Source: Lacticaseibacillus pabuli
GTDB taxonomy: Bacteria > Bacillota > Bacilli > Lactobacillales > Lactobacillaceae
Assembly (NCBI RefSeq): GCF_028736235.1
Contig: NZ_CP117884.1
Span: 1,240,001 to 1,304,000 of the forward strand
Length of the DNA: 64,000 bases
Direction: 5' to 3'
The position numbers were made by a program, and so were the translations under genes. Within the stretch, counting starts at the first letter, position 1. Each line of letters begins with the position of its first letter. Under the pieces are notes generated by a model. The model was not told where the DNA came from, did no database searches, and saw nothing but the letters and a program-made list of their open reading frames with translations. Of this stretch, positions 14,261 to 24,200 are shown in pieces.

Positions 14261-16498
14261 ATGGCAGAACATCCAGAATTAACCCAACAGCAAGTCATGG
14301 ACATTTGCGCCACTTACATGAATGATGAGCACCTCAAGTTCGTGCAGAAGGCGTACGATTTTGCTGCGTACGTACACAAGGATCAGCTGCGGCAGAGTGG
14401 GGAACCTTACATTATTCACCCCATCCAGGTCGCCGGTATTTTGGCCCAACTGAACATGGATCCTGAAACCGTAGCGTCAGGCTATTTGCATGATGTGGTT
14501 GAGGATACCAACATTACCCTCGGCGATATTAACGAGTTGTTTGGCCATGACGTCGCAGTCATCGTCGACGGCCTAACTAAATTGAGTAAGGTCACCTACG
14601 TCGCGCACAAGGACGAACTGGCCGAAAATCACCGTAAAATGCTCATCGCGATGGCCAAGGACCTCCGTGTCATTATGGTCAAATTGGCCGACCGCCTGCA
14701 CAACATGCGGACGCTCATGCACCTGCGTCCTGACAAGCAGCGCCGGATTGCGACCGAAACGCTCGATATCTTCGCCCCACTGGCTGACCGTTTAGGGATT
14801 AGCACTATCAAGTGGGAACTCGAAGACCTGTCTTTGCGTTACCTCAACCCGCAGCAGTACCACCGGATTGCCCAGTTGATGAACTCAAAGCGCTCTGAAC
14901 GTGAAGCCTACATCAACTCCGCCATCAAGGAAATTAAAGCGGCGCTGCAGGGCACCAACATTCAGTACGAAATCTACGGTCGTCCAAAGCACATTTACTC
15001 CATTTACAAGAAGATGCGCGACAAGCACAAGCAGTTCAGTGAGCTTTACGACCTGCTGGCTGTCCGTGTCATCACCCAGTCCATCAAGGATTGTTACGCA
15101 GTGCTCGGGGTCATCCACACCCAGTGGAAGCCAATGCCTGGCCGCTTCAAGGACTACATTGCGATGCCGAAAGCCAACCTGTATCAGTCCATCCACACGA
15201 CGGTCATCGGCCCTGGTGGCAAGCCCCTTGAGGTCCAAATCCGGACGGAAGAGATGCACCAGGTCGCTGAATATGGTGTTGCGGCGCACTGGGCATACAA
15301 GGAAGGCCAAACCAGCAAAGTCCAATACGACGAAGCTGGCAAGAAGCTGGACATGTTCCGCGAAATTTTGGAACTCAAGGACGAAACCAACGACGCGCAT
15401 GAATTCGTGGACAGCGTGAAGGGGGACATTTTCTCCGATCGCGTTTACGTCTTCACCCCACGCGGCGAAGTCTTTGAGTTACCAAAGGGCAGTAACACCC
15501 TCGACTTTGCCTACCTGATTCATACCGAAGTCGGTAATCACACGGTCGGGGCCAAGGTGAACGGCAAGATTGTACCGCTGAACTACCAGCTCAAGAACGG
15601 GGACATCGTCGAGATGCTTACTAGTTCTAGCAGTGCGCCAAGCCGCGACTGGGTCAAGGTCGTCTTCACTTCACGGGCCCGCAACAAGATTCGCCGCTAC
15701 TTCAAACAAGAAGATAAGCAAGACAACGCCGTTAAGGGCCGCGACATGCTGGAGCACCAGCTTCAGGAAATGGGCTTGCACCCTGGCGACTTCCTCGACA
15801 AGCAGCCGATGAAGGACCTGCTCAAACGGCTGAACTATGCCACTGAAGAAGAACTCATGTCTGCCATCGGGTATGGTGAATTGACCGCTCTCGTTGTCGC
15901 AAACCGGCTCACTGAAAAGTACCGTCGCGACAAGGAAGAGGACGACAAGCGCAAGCGCGAACAGGCGATTCTGGCCAAGAACGAAAAGGTCACGACCCTC
16001 AGCAAGGAACGCAAGCCGCAGCCAAATGCCAAGAAGGCCAACGACGACGAAGGGGTCATTATCGAAGGCGTTGACAACCTGCTCGTTCACCTCGCCAAGT
16101 GCTGTTCGCCAGTGCCTGGTGATGACATTGTCGGCTACGTCACGCGCGGCCGCGGGGTCACCATTCACCGTAGCGATTGCCCGAACGTCCTGACGAGTGG
16201 TGAAGACAAGAACCGCCTGATTGACGTCAAGTGGCGTCAGAAGAGCGACAATTCACAGTCCTTCGACGCAGATTTGGAAATCTTTGGCTACAACCGTAGT
16301 GGACTGCTCAATGAAGTATTGCAGACGCTGAACGCGCAGACCAAGAACCTCAATAACATCAACGGGCGCGTTGACCACGACAACATGGCAGACATCCACG
16401 TCACGGTCGGCATTAGCAATCTCGCTCACCTCGAGCGCATGATTGACGCCATCAAGAACATTCCGGATGTCTATGAAGTTAAACGTAACAACGGATAG
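14261..16498 (+). CDS. rel: bifunctional (p)ppGpp synthetase/hydrolase
   Basis: Makes and degrades the alarmone (p)ppGpp on ribosomes stalled with uncharged tRNA. The 745 residues carry all domains of long RelA/SpoT homologues. The HD hydrolase (about 45-180) shows YLHDVVEDT and KLADRLHNMRT. The synthetase (about 235-350) shows DLLAVRVI and the GRFKDYIAMPKANLYQS segment. TGS (about 395-455) shows DRVYVFTPRG. A Cys-containing zinc-finger region (AKCCSPVPGD) and a C-terminal ACT domain (about 670-745) follow. Both catalytic sites look intact. ATG at 14261 follows AAGGGACGG. dtd starts 9 bases after the stop, the classical rel-dtd pair. Confidence 0.97.
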   Translation: MAEHPELTQQQVMDICATYMNDEHLKFVQKAYDFAAYVHKDQLRQSGEPYIIHPIQVAGILAQLNMDPETVASGYLHDVVEDTNITLGDINELFGHDVAVIVDGLTKLSKVTYVAHKDELAENHRKMLIAMAKDLRVIMVKLADRLHNMRTLMHLRPDKQRRIATETLDIFAPLADRLGISTIKWELEDLSLRYLNPQQYHRIAQLMNSKRSEREAYINSAIKEIKAALQGTNIQYEIYGRPKHIYSIYKKMRDKHKQFSELYDLLAVRVITQSIKDCYAVLGVIHTQWKPMPGRFKDYIAMPKANLYQSIHTTVIGPGGKPLEVQIRTEEMHQVAEYGVAAHWAYKEGQTSKVQYDEAGKKLDMFREILELKDETNDAHEFVDSVKGDIFSDRVYVFTPRGEVFELPKGSNTLDFAYLIHTEVGNHTVGAKVNGKIVPLNYQLKNGDIVEMLTSSSSAPSRDWVKVVFTSRARNKIRRYFKQEDKQDNAVKGRDMLEHQLQEMGLHPGDFLDKQPMKDLLKRLNYATEEELMSAIGYGELTALVVANRLTEKYRRDKEEDDKRKREQAILAKNEKVTTLSKERKPQPNAKKANDDEGVIIEGVDNLLVHLAKCCSPVPGDDIVGYVTRGRGVTIHRSDCPNVLTSGEDKNRLIDVKWRQKSDNSQSFDADLEIFGYNRSGLLNEVLQTLNAQTKNLNNINGRVDHDNMADIHVTVGISNLAHLERMIDAIKNIPDVYEVKRNNG

Positions 16499-16507
16499 GA
16501 GAGTGTA

Positions 16508-16960
16508 ATGCGCATCGTCGTACAACGCGTCAGCAGCGCGCATGTCGCCATCGCCGGTAAAACGGTTGGCGCAATTGATCAAGGTTACATGATTCTGGTC
16601 GGTATCGGCCCGAACGACACCTCATTTGTGGCGGACAAACTTGCGGCCAAGGTCGCAAAGCTCCGCGTCTTTGGGGATGAGGCGGGTAAAATGAACCTCA
16701 GTATTATGGATATTGGTGGCAGTGTGCTGTCGATTTCCCAGTTCACCCTGTACGCAGATGTGCGCAAGGGGAACCGGCCCGGCTTCACCAATGCAGCTGC
16801 ACCAGAGTTGGGGAGTCGGCTTTACGATTACTTCAACACGAGTCTGCGCAACCTAGGCTTGCACGTTGAAACCGGCGAATTCGGTGCCGACATGCAGGTC
16901 AGCTTAGTCAACGATGGCCCCGTCACGATTATTTATGATTCGGAGGCGATGGAGCTATGA
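16508..16960 (+). CDS. dtd: D-aminoacyl-tRNA deacylase
   Basis: Removes D-amino acids (and glycine from mischarged tRNA-Ala) from tRNAs in the cytoplasm. The 150-residue length is typical. The two catalytic motifs are present: [10 protein letters not shown] near residues 77-86 and NDGPVTI near 137-143. RPGF is the usual segment between them. AGGAGAG precedes the ATG. The stop overlaps the start of the HAD gene (ATGA), so rel, dtd and the phosphatase form one operon. Confidence 0.95.
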   Translation: MRIVVQRVSSAHVAIAGKTVGAIDQGYMILVGIGPNDTSFVADKLAAKVAKLRVFGDEAGKMNLSIMDIGGSVLSISQFTLYADVRKGNRPGFTNAAAPELGSRLYDYFNTSLRNLGLHVETGEFGADMQVSLVNDGPVTIIYDSEAMEL

Positions 16961-17610
16961 AGGCAGTCATTTGGGATTTCGACGGTACCTTATACGACAC
17001 GTATCCGGGCATGATTCGCGCGCTCATGGCGACATTGGCCGATTTCCAGTTGCCGGGGGATGCGGATCACCTGCTCATTGCGACCAAGCGGGATTCGATG
17101 AAGAAAGTCTTCGACGATTACGCCAAGGCGATGAACCCCAGCGACCCGCTCACGCCGCGTGCAAAATTACAGTCAACCTACAACGGGCACGAACCTGTCC
17201 TCAATGCAGATCCACAGTTGTTTCCTGACGCTGAGGCGGCCATCAAAGCGGTGACGGCACAGGGCGGGGTAAACCTGCTATGGACACACCGCGACGAGCG
17301 AGCTTGGCGTCTACTCAAACGCGATCACCTCGACCAGGAATTCATTGGCGGGACGACCATCGACATGCACTTCAAACGCAAGCCAGATCCAGAATCACTG
17401 TTGTACTTGATCCATAAGTACCAGCTGGATCCAACGCAAACGCTGGTTGTCGGTGACCGTAAGCTCGATAGTGAGGCGGCCAAAGCAGCCAAATGCTGGA
17501 GTTTGTACCTGGATGTCGACGAACTACACGATGCGCCACATGCAGATTACACGGCAAAGGACATGACGACTGCCTTGCCGATAGTGCAGCAGTTCATGGC
17601 GGCGAATTGA
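16957..17610 (+). CDS. HAD-superfamily hydrolase (phosphoglycolate phosphatase-like)
   Basis: A 217-residue phosphatase-like protein. It has the HAD motifs: WDFDGTLYD near residues 6-14 with the nucleophile and acid Asp residues, WTHRD with motif II Thr, the KRKPDPE motif III Lys, and [11 protein letters not shown] for motif IV. An alpha-helical cap follows motif I, as in subclass IA. The substrate cannot be inferred. Translation is coupled to dtd by a 4-base ATGA overlap. No terminator is seen before the pyrR leader. Confidence 0.85.
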   Translation: MKAVIWDFDGTLYDTYPGMIRALMATLADFQLPGDADHLLIATKRDSMKKVFDDYAKAMNPSDPLTPRAKLQSTYNGHEPVLNADPQLFPDAEAAIKAVTAQGGVNLLWTHRDERAWRLLKRDHLDQEFIGGTTIDMHFKRKPDPESLLYLIHKYQLDPTQTLVVGDRKLDSEAAKAAKCWSLYLDVDELHDAPHADYTAKDMTTALPIVQQFMAAN

Positions 17611-17660
17611 CAAAGGGCTAGTGAAAAACGTAATATAAAATCAATCAAAAGATCCTTTAA

Positions 17661-18304
<644 letters not shown>

Positions 18305-18311
18305 CGCTAAA

Positions 18312-18355
18312 CAAAGAGGCGTCATGCAGCTTGCACACTGCATGGCGCCTCTTTG
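18312..18355. terminator. bidirectional terminator between pyrR and the amidase gene
   Basis: CAAAGAGGCG (18312-18321) and CATGCAG (18323-18329) pair with 18338-18344 and 18346-18355 around an 8-base loop, with one mismatch. Confidence 0.9.
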
Positions 18356-18370
18356 AATTTATCTGAAGAA

Positions 18371-19687
18371 TTATTGGTGGTGACCCGATTCGAAGTATTG
18401 GTTAAGTCCCGTGCGCACATCGTTAGCCACGGCATCTTGATAAGAAGCCTGCTGGATGTGTTTGAAGTCCTTCTTCGAGTTGATGTAACCCATTTCCAGT
18501 AAGACGGCTGGCTGGGTGTTATCACGTAAGACTTCGAAGTTACCGAACTCAACACCACGGTTCGCAACCCCCAAGCCGCTCATCGCACCACTCAGCGACT
18601 TGGCCAGTGGTTCATCCTTACTCTTTGAATAGTAGTAAGTCGTATGACCAGAAGCCGTGTTCGGATCCTCGGTCGAGTCAAAGTGGAAGGAGATAAACGC
18701 ATCGGCGTGCAACTTAGCAGCCAGCGTCGGCCGCGGCGACAAATCAACATAGCTATCGTTGGTGCGCGTCATCACGACGTTAGCCCCGGCTGCGCGTAAC
18801 TGCGCGGCGACCTTATTGGCAACGGCGAGCGTGTAGGTCTTTTCGTAATGCTGACCATCTGCGCTTTCAGCACCAGAGTCACTACCACCATGACCTGGGT
18901 CAATCACGATGGTTGCTTCTGCCAGTGACGTGGCCGCCTTGGTGGTGCTACCGTTCGATGGGGTGGAGACAACCCAGCTGGCGATGAACCCGGTTTTACC
19001 ATTCTGCGTCCGCACGTGATACCATTCGCCGTCCTGATTCAACACGGTTAATTCGGTGTTCTTCGGTAAGGTTTCAATGACCCGCGCGTTGATGCCACCA
19101 GTTTCGCGTAAGCTGGTTGCAGTGTTTGTGTGCACCTTAAGTGTCGTTGCGGCGTCCTGCTTCAGTTTCGTTTGCGCCGAAACCACCGCGCTAGTCGCAC
19201 CGGTCAGTGTGATGTAGGAATCCTCAATCCAGCCGGCACCACCGTTGTATTCAATCTGGCTCCAGTTGCCATCATTATAGAGGACCTTCACGCTATTGCC
19301 GGCGGTCAGTGTTCCCAGTAGGGTGGCACTACTCTTGGCATACTGACGCACGTTAACGGGGGACTTGACCACCCCGACCTTGGCCGCTGTGGTCGTTGCC
19401 GCGTTGTGATCCACGAGCCAGCTGGCGACCCAGCCGACACGGTTACCGGCTAAACGGACCTGGTACCAGGAGTTTTTCTGGCTAATGACGGTCAGGCTAC
19501 TGCCGCGACCGACCTGACCCATGACGTTGTAAGAAAGCCCAGGACCCAAGCGGACGTTTAGGACATCCGCACGGACAGACAAGGTGTCCGAGTTTGCAAG
19601 AACTGTGGTTGTTAAGACACTCACACCAAGTAGCGCCGACACTATAGCAATCAGCGCACCCCGGCTTAGAAATAGGTTTTTCTTCAT
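18371..19687 (-). CDS. secreted N-acetylmuramoyl-L-alanine amidase with three SH3 domains
   Basis: Cleaves the amide bond between muramic acid and the stem peptide in peptidoglycan. The 438-residue protein begins with a signal peptide (MKKNLFLSRGALIA..., hydrophobic to about residue 28). Three bacterial SH3 domains follow, at about 33-92, 98-155 and 175-235 (repeated NVR/SLR...G....W..V pattern). The C-terminal Amidase_3 domain has zinc ligands in IDPGHGG, the Glu of HYEKTY and the His of ISFHFDS, plus the catalytic Glu of LLEMGY. ATG at 19687 is chosen because the signal peptide starts there; longer frames run back into the hisS leader. Minus-strand -10 TATACT lies at 19722-19727 with an upstream TG. 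Confidence 0.93.
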   Translation of the reverse strand: MKKNLFLSRGALIAIVSALLGVSVLTTTVLANSDTLSVRADVLNVRLGPGLSYNVMGQVGRGSSLTVISQKNSWYQVRLAGNRVGWVASWLVDHNAATTTAAKVGVVKSPVNVRQYAKSSATLLGTLTAGNSVKVLYNDGNWSQIEYNGGAGWIEDSYITLTGATSAVVSAQTKLKQDAATTLKVHTNTATSLRETGGINARVIETLPKNTELTVLNQDGEWYHVRTQNGKTGFIASWVVSTPSNGSTTKAATSLAEATIVIDPGHGGSDSGAESADGQHYEKTYTLAVANKVAAQLRAAGANVVMTRTNDSYVDLSPRPTLAAKLHADAFISFHFDSTEDPNTASGHTTYYYSKSKDEPLAKSLSGAMSGLGVANRGVEFGNFEVLRDNTQPAVLLEMGYINSKKDFKHIQQASYQDAVANDVRTGLNQYFESGHHQ

Positions 19688-19772
19688 GACAATCCACCGC
19701 TCCCGAAAATAATCTACAATAAGTATAACAAAAAATCTCATATATTTAAGCCAAAATGCCGAAATAGCGGCG

Positions 19773-19801
19773 TTGACATCTTCAGTCATTGTGGGTAACA
19801 T
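19773..19801 (+). promoter_or_regulatory. hisS-aspS promoter
   Basis: Perfect TTGACA (19773-19778), a 17-base spacer and TAACAT (19796-19801), just upstream of the T-box leader. Confidence 0.8.
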
Positions 19802-19807
19802 GATTCG

Positions 19808-20010
19808 TGAAGATAAATTCCAGCGCCAGTGAAGAAGAAACAAGTAGGTCGCCGTTAAGCGAGCGGGGGTAGGTGTAAGCCCCGACATAGACCGAATGAC
19901 ACTTTGGAGGCGGATTAGCTCCGGTTGCCACCGTTATGGCTTGAGTAAATCAGTAAGGTGGTACCGTGCTTGCACCCTTCGTCATTTTTGGCGAAGGGTG
20001 TTTTTTTCTG
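19808..20010 (+). ncRNA. T-box riboswitch of hisS-aspS with overlapping His/Asp specifier
   Basis: Stem I contains AGTA followed by GGTC...GACC and GGGG...CCCC stems. The specifier side reads GAATGACAC, placing CAC (His, 19900-19902) overlapping GAC (Asp, 19898-19900). The T-box core AAGGTGGTACCG is at 19955-19966. The terminator is CACCCTTCG (19973-19981) with CGAAGGGTG (19992-20000), then seven T. Uncharged tRNA-His, and possibly tRNA-Asp, would favour antitermination into hisS-aspS. Confidence 0.92.
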
Positions 20011-20028
20011 GAAGAGAGGGGAAATTTT

Positions 20029-21309
20029 ATGAACTATCAACGACCAAAGGGGACCGCGGACATACTGCCTGGGCAAAGTGAGCTCTGGCAGTATGTCGAG
20101 GATACCGCGCGTCAGATTTTTGACCGCTACCGTTACCGTGAAATTCGCACCCCGATTTTTGAGAGTGCTGACGTCTTTTCACGGACGAGTGGTGAGACTT
20201 CAGATGTGGTTTCCAAAGAAATGTACGTGTTTGAAGACAAGGGTGGCCGCAACATGGCGCTCCGTCCTGAAGGCACAGCCGGTGTTGTCCGGGCATACAA
20301 CGAAAACAAATTGTACGGGCCAGAGTTCGCAAAGCCTTACAAGGTCTACTACATGGGCCCAATGTTCCGCTACGAACGACCACAATCAGGCCGCCAGCGT
20401 CAGTTCCACCAAATCGGTGTTGAAGCATTCGGCAGCAATTCACCATTGCTCGATGCCGAAACTATCGCTTTGGCGCGCGACCTCCTGACGGGCTTTGGGG
20501 CCAAGAACCTGAAGTTTGTCATCAACAGTCTCGGCGACCCTGAGAGCCGTAAAGCCTTCCACCAGGCCCTTGTGAATTACCTGACCCCATTCAAGGATGA
20601 GTTGTCTGATGATTCCAAGATTCGTCTGGAAAAGAACCCCCTGCGGATTCTCGATAGCAAAGACCGTCATGACCAGGAAATCGTCAAAAACGCCCCATCC
20701 ATTCTCGATTACCTAACGGATGATGCAACAGAACACTTTAACCAAACCAAGGCAGCCCTGACTGCACTGGGCATTGACTACGTTGTGGACTCAACAATGG
20801 TACGTGGTCTGGACTATTACAACCACACCATTTTCGAAGTCATGAGCAACGACAAGGTCTTTGGCGGCGGCTACACCACCATCCTCGCCGGTGGCCGGTA
20901 CAACGGCCTAGCGGAGGAACTCGGTGGTCCCGAGACTCCAGGGGTCGGTTTTGCCATGGGCGTTGAACGTCTGATGCTCTTGCTGCAGGATCGCGTGGTT
21001 GAAAACGAACTGACCGCATACATCGTGGCTATCGATAGTGCCGCACAAACCGCTGCGCTCCGTCTGGCCACCAAGTTGCGCGAGCAGGGTGCGACCGTTG
21101 ACATGGACTTCATGAACCGCAAAGCCAAGGCACAGTTTAAGTCCGCGAATAAAGCCAACGCAAAACTCGTGATCACCATTGGCGAAAAAGAACTGACGAA
21201 CCAAACGGCTGCCGTTAAGAACATGAGCACCAGCGAGCAGGTCGACGTCCCATTTGCGGACCTCGACACGAAGTTCGCGGATGTTGCGGCCAAGCTGCTT
21301 GGTGAATAG
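20029..21309 (+). CDS. hisS: histidyl-tRNA synthetase
   Basis: Charges tRNA-His. The 426-residue class II synthetase shows RPEGTAGVVRAY, the motif 2 segment GPMFRYERPQSGRQRQFHQ, the HisRS signature LVRGLDYYN-type sequence (here MVRGLDYYNHT, near residue 260), and the C-terminal anticodon-binding domain from about 330. The ATG at 20029 follows AGAGGGGAAA; the longer upstream frame runs through the T-box terminator and is rejected. aspS follows 16 bases later, the conserved Bacillota hisS-aspS operon. Confidence 0.97.
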   Translation: MNYQRPKGTADILPGQSELWQYVEDTARQIFDRYRYREIRTPIFESADVFSRTSGETSDVVSKEMYVFEDKGGRNMALRPEGTAGVVRAYNENKLYGPEFAKPYKVYYMGPMFRYERPQSGRQRQFHQIGVEAFGSNSPLLDAETIALARDLLTGFGAKNLKFVINSLGDPESRKAFHQALVNYLTPFKDELSDDSKIRLEKNPLRILDSKDRHDQEIVKNAPSILDYLTDDATEHFNQTKAALTALGIDYVVDSTMVRGLDYYNHTIFEVMSNDKVFGGGYTTILAGGRYNGLAEELGGPETPGVGFAMGVERLMLLLQDRVVENELTAYIVAIDSAAQTAALRLATKLREQGATVDMDFMNRKAKAQFKSANKANAKLVITIGEKELTNQTAAVKNMSTSEQVDVPFADLDTKFADVAAKLLGE

Positions 21310-21325
21310 GAAGGAAGAACTGTAA

Positions 21326-23107
21326 ATGGCAAAAAGAAGTAAGTATGCCGGCGACGTTACTGCCGCTGACATTGATAAGACCCTCACACTAAAGGGCTGG
21401 GTTAAGAAGAGCCGTCGTTTGGGTAACCTGATTTTCGTTGACCTGCGCGACCGTGCTGGCATCGTTCAGCTGGTGTTCTCCGCTGAATTTGACCCCGCTG
21501 CGCTGGAACTGGCAAACACCTTGCGTTCCGAGTTCGTCATCGAAGCTACGGGTGAAGTTAAGGCCCGCAAACCCGAGGCCGTCAACAAGAAGATGAAGAC
21601 CGGTGAAGTCGAAGTCGAAGTGCACAAGTTGACGATTCTCAACAAGGCCAAAACCGTGCCGTTCGAAATCGACGACAACATCACCGCAACTGAAGACACC
21701 AAGCTCAAGTACCGTTACCTGGACTTGCGCCGTCCCGAAATGCAGAAGGCACTACTGTTGCGTTCCAAGATCACGATGGCAACCACGCACTACTTTGATG
21801 AAAACAAATTTGTTTACATCGAAACCCCAGATTTGACCAAGAGTACGCCAGAAGGGGCCCGCGATTACCTGGTACCTTCACGTGTTTACCCTGGTAGCTT
21901 TTATGCCTTGCCACAGTCCCCACAGCTGTTTAAGCAGTTGCTGATGGGCGCCGGCTTTGACCGCTACTTCCAAATCGCCCGTTGCTTCCGCGATGAAGAC
22001 TTGCGTGGTGATCGCCAGCCTGAATTTACCCAGATTGATATGGAAACCAGTTTCTTGGATCAGGATGAAATTCAGGACCTCACTGAGGGTCTCCTCAAGC
22101 GCGTTATGAAGGACGTCAAGGGCATTGACATCAAGCTGCCACTCCAGAAGATGGACTGGCAAGAAGCGATGGACCGTTTTGGTAGTGACAAGCCTGACTT
22201 GCGTTTCGGCATGGAACTCCAGGATGTTTCTGACCTCGTCAAGGACTCTGACTTTAAGGTCTTCGCTGGTGCAGTTGCAAATGGCGGCCAGGTGAAGGCA
22301 ATCGTTCTGCCGGGCGGTGCTGAAAAGTACTCCCGCAAGAAGATTGACGAGCAGCAAGACTACATCAAGCGCTTCGGTGCCAAGGGTCTGGCATGGCTCA
22401 AGGTCACCGATGACGGCATTAGCGGCCCAATCGCCAAGTTCTTTGGCGATGGCAGCGAACTGACCGGCAAGTTGGGCGCCAAATCCGGCGACATGGTGCT
22501 CTTCGTCGCTGACAAGTTCAAGGTTGTTTCCGATTCCCTGGGCTACCTGCGCAAGCACTTCGCTAAGGATCTTGGTCTCATTGACGAATCCCAGTACAAG
22601 TTCCTCTGGGTCGTGAACTGGCCACTGTTCGAATATGATGAAGGGGACCAGCGCTGGGTCCCAGCGCACCACCCATTCACCATGCCAAACGAGGAAGATG
22701 TTCATTTGCTGGACACGGAGCCATACAAGGCCCACGCCCAGTCTTACGACATCATTCTGAACGGTTACGAACTCGGTGGGGGTTCCATCCGTATCCACGA
22801 CCGCGAAATCCAGGAGAAGATGCTCAAGGCACTCGACTTCACGCCAGAACGAGCCCGCAAGCAGTTCGGCTTCCTGCTGGACGCCCTCGAGTACGGTTTT
22901 CCACCTCATGGCGGTCTGGCAATCGGTCTTGACCGGTTTGCGATGCTGCTGGCGGGTAAGGACAACATCCGCGACGTCATTGCGTTCCCTAAGAACAGCA
23001 ATGCCTCCGAACCAATGACGCGTGCACCTCAGACTGTGGCACCTGAACAGCTCGAGGAACTCGGCATTGAGGTTTCTGCCAAGGATACTGATTCCGAAGA
23101 CAAGTAG
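21326..23107 (+). CDS. aspS: aspartyl-tRNA synthetase
   Basis: Charges tRNA-Asp. The 593 residues fit the bacterial-type enzyme: an N-terminal OB anticodon domain (about 1-105), class II motif 2 [17 protein letters not shown] near residues 217-233, the GAD insertion domain (about 290-420), and motif 3 [14 protein letters not shown] near 530. AAGGAAG precedes the ATG by about 12 bases. Second gene of the T-box-controlled operon. Whether it charges tRNA-Asn as well cannot be judged, but asnS is present elsewhere in this window. Confidence 0.97.
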   Translation: MAKRSKYAGDVTAADIDKTLTLKGWVKKSRRLGNLIFVDLRDRAGIVQLVFSAEFDPAALELANTLRSEFVIEATGEVKARKPEAVNKKMKTGEVEVEVHKLTILNKAKTVPFEIDDNITATEDTKLKYRYLDLRRPEMQKALLLRSKITMATTHYFDENKFVYIETPDLTKSTPEGARDYLVPSRVYPGSFYALPQSPQLFKQLLMGAGFDRYFQIARCFRDEDLRGDRQPEFTQIDMETSFLDQDEIQDLTEGLLKRVMKDVKGIDIKLPLQKMDWQEAMDRFGSDKPDLRFGMELQDVSDLVKDSDFKVFAGAVANGGQVKAIVLPGGAEKYSRKKIDEQQDYIKRFGAKGLAWLKVTDDGISGPIAKFFGDGSELTGKLGAKSGDMVLFVADKFKVVSDSLGYLRKHFAKDLGLIDESQYKFLWVVNWPLFEYDEGDQRWVPAHHPFTMPNEEDVHLLDTEPYKAHAQSYDIILNGYELGGGSIRIHDREIQEKMLKALDFTPERARKQFGFLLDALEYGFPPHGGLAIGLDRFAMLLAGKDNIRDVIAFPKNSNASEPMTRAPQTVAPEQLEELGIEVSAKDTDSEDK

Positions 23108-23123
23108 TATCACAGTGTTATCA

Positions 23124-23154
23124 GAAAACGGACTCCGTCACGGGGTCCGTTTTC
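23124..23154 (+). terminator. hisS-aspS terminator
   Basis: Thirteen-base-pair stem GAAAACGGACTCC (23124-23136) with 23142-23154, including one T-G pair; the 3' side itself ends in TTTTC. Confidence 0.8.
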
Positions 23155-23222
23155 ATGTAATCAGCTCGAGCAAGATGCTATACTTATTCTAGGATTTGGA
23201 AAAACGAAAGGAAGGCGCGACG

Positions 23223-24131
23223 ATGCAAGAACTCGATCGCATTATTAGACGGCATCAAACAATTAGTAAATTATCCGCCGCCTTTTTCTACGGTATCTGT
23301 GTCACGCTGGCTTTGAACCTATTCTGGGAACCAGGTGGCGTTTACGCGTCAGGGATTACGGGTGCGGCGCAATTGGTCGCGACCATCGCCAAACGGTGGT
23401 TCAACTTTCCAATCGGACTCGGTATGCGCACGACCGATATCTTCTCCACCGCGATTATGCTGTTCGTCTTGAACGTTCCGCTGTTTATTCTCGGGTGGAA
23501 CAAGATCGGCCACCGCTTCACGTTCTTCACCATTATCGCGGTCTTGTGCTCAACGGTAATGATGCGTTTGGTTCACGTGCCACCGCTGACGACCGACCCC
23601 ATCATTTGTGGGATTTTCGGGGCAGTTGTGAACGGGCTCGGCACGGGGATGGCGTTACGTAACAACATCTCCACCGGGGGCCTGGATATTCTGGGTATCG
23701 TGATGCGCAAGAAGACCGGGCGCTCGATTGGTCAAATTAACATCATGTTCAACCTGATGATCATCATCGTTGCCGGTTTCGTTTACAGCTGGCCACACGC
23801 GCTGATTTCTGCGGTATCCATCTTCATTAACGGCCGCATGATTGATTCACTCTATACGCGCCAGCAACAGCTGCAAGTCATGATTGTCACTGCACACCCC
23901 AAACGTGTCATCAGTGAGATTCAGGACAAAATGCGCCGCGGGATTACCATCGTACATGACGCAGAAGGGGCCTTCCGCCACCAGGAAATGACAATTCTAT
24001 TTACCGTCATCTCGCGGGCAGAGATGGGGGACCTCGAGATGGCGATGAAGAACTCGGACCCTTACGCCTTCGTCTCCATTACCGACTCGGTCAAAATTCT
24101 CGGCCGCTTCTACGAGCCGCAGATTCGCTGA
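23223..24131 (+). CDS. YitT family membrane protein
   Basis: A 302-residue protein of the YitT family: an N-terminal membrane domain with about five or six spans (near 20-40, 58-80, 85-105, 115-135, 155-190) and a C-terminal DUF2179 domain (about 215-300, containing VMIVTAHPK and GITIVHDAEGAF). Function of the family is uncharacterised; a transport role is often guessed from the membrane part. ATG at 23223 is chosen for the AAGGAAGG 7 bases upstream. A TATACT -10 lies at 23179-23184. Single gene between two terminators. Confidence 0.88.
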   Translation: MQELDRIIRRHQTISKLSAAFFYGICVTLALNLFWEPGGVYASGITGAAQLVATIAKRWFNFPIGLGMRTTDIFSTAIMLFVLNVPLFILGWNKIGHRFTFFTIIAVLCSTVMMRLVHVPPLTTDPIICGIFGAVVNGLGTGMALRNNISTGGLDILGIVMRKKTGRSIGQINIMFNLMIIIVAGFVYSWPHALISAVSIFINGRMIDSLYTRQQQLQVMIVTAHPKRVISEIQDKMRRGITIVHDAEGAFRHQEMTILFTVISRAEMGDLEMAMKNSDPYAFVSITDSVKILGRFYEPQIR

Positions 24132-24154
24132 GCAGAGACATCTGAACGCAAAAA

Positions 24155-24187
24155 AAGACCCGGACGACAAACTGTCATCCGGGTCTT
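24155..24187. terminator. bidirectional terminator between yitT-like and DUF299 genes
   Basis: AAGACCCGGA (24155-24164) pairs with TCCGGGTCTT (24178-24187); six A on the left give a T run for the minus strand. Confidence 0.88.
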
Positions 24188-24200
24188 GCTATCTCTTCGA

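Noticed and set aside
21878..23113. A 411-codon open frame on the minus strand across aspS
   Set aside because: It lies entirely inside aspS, which has all class II motifs; the product matches no family and the frame is explained by codon bias on the opposite strand.
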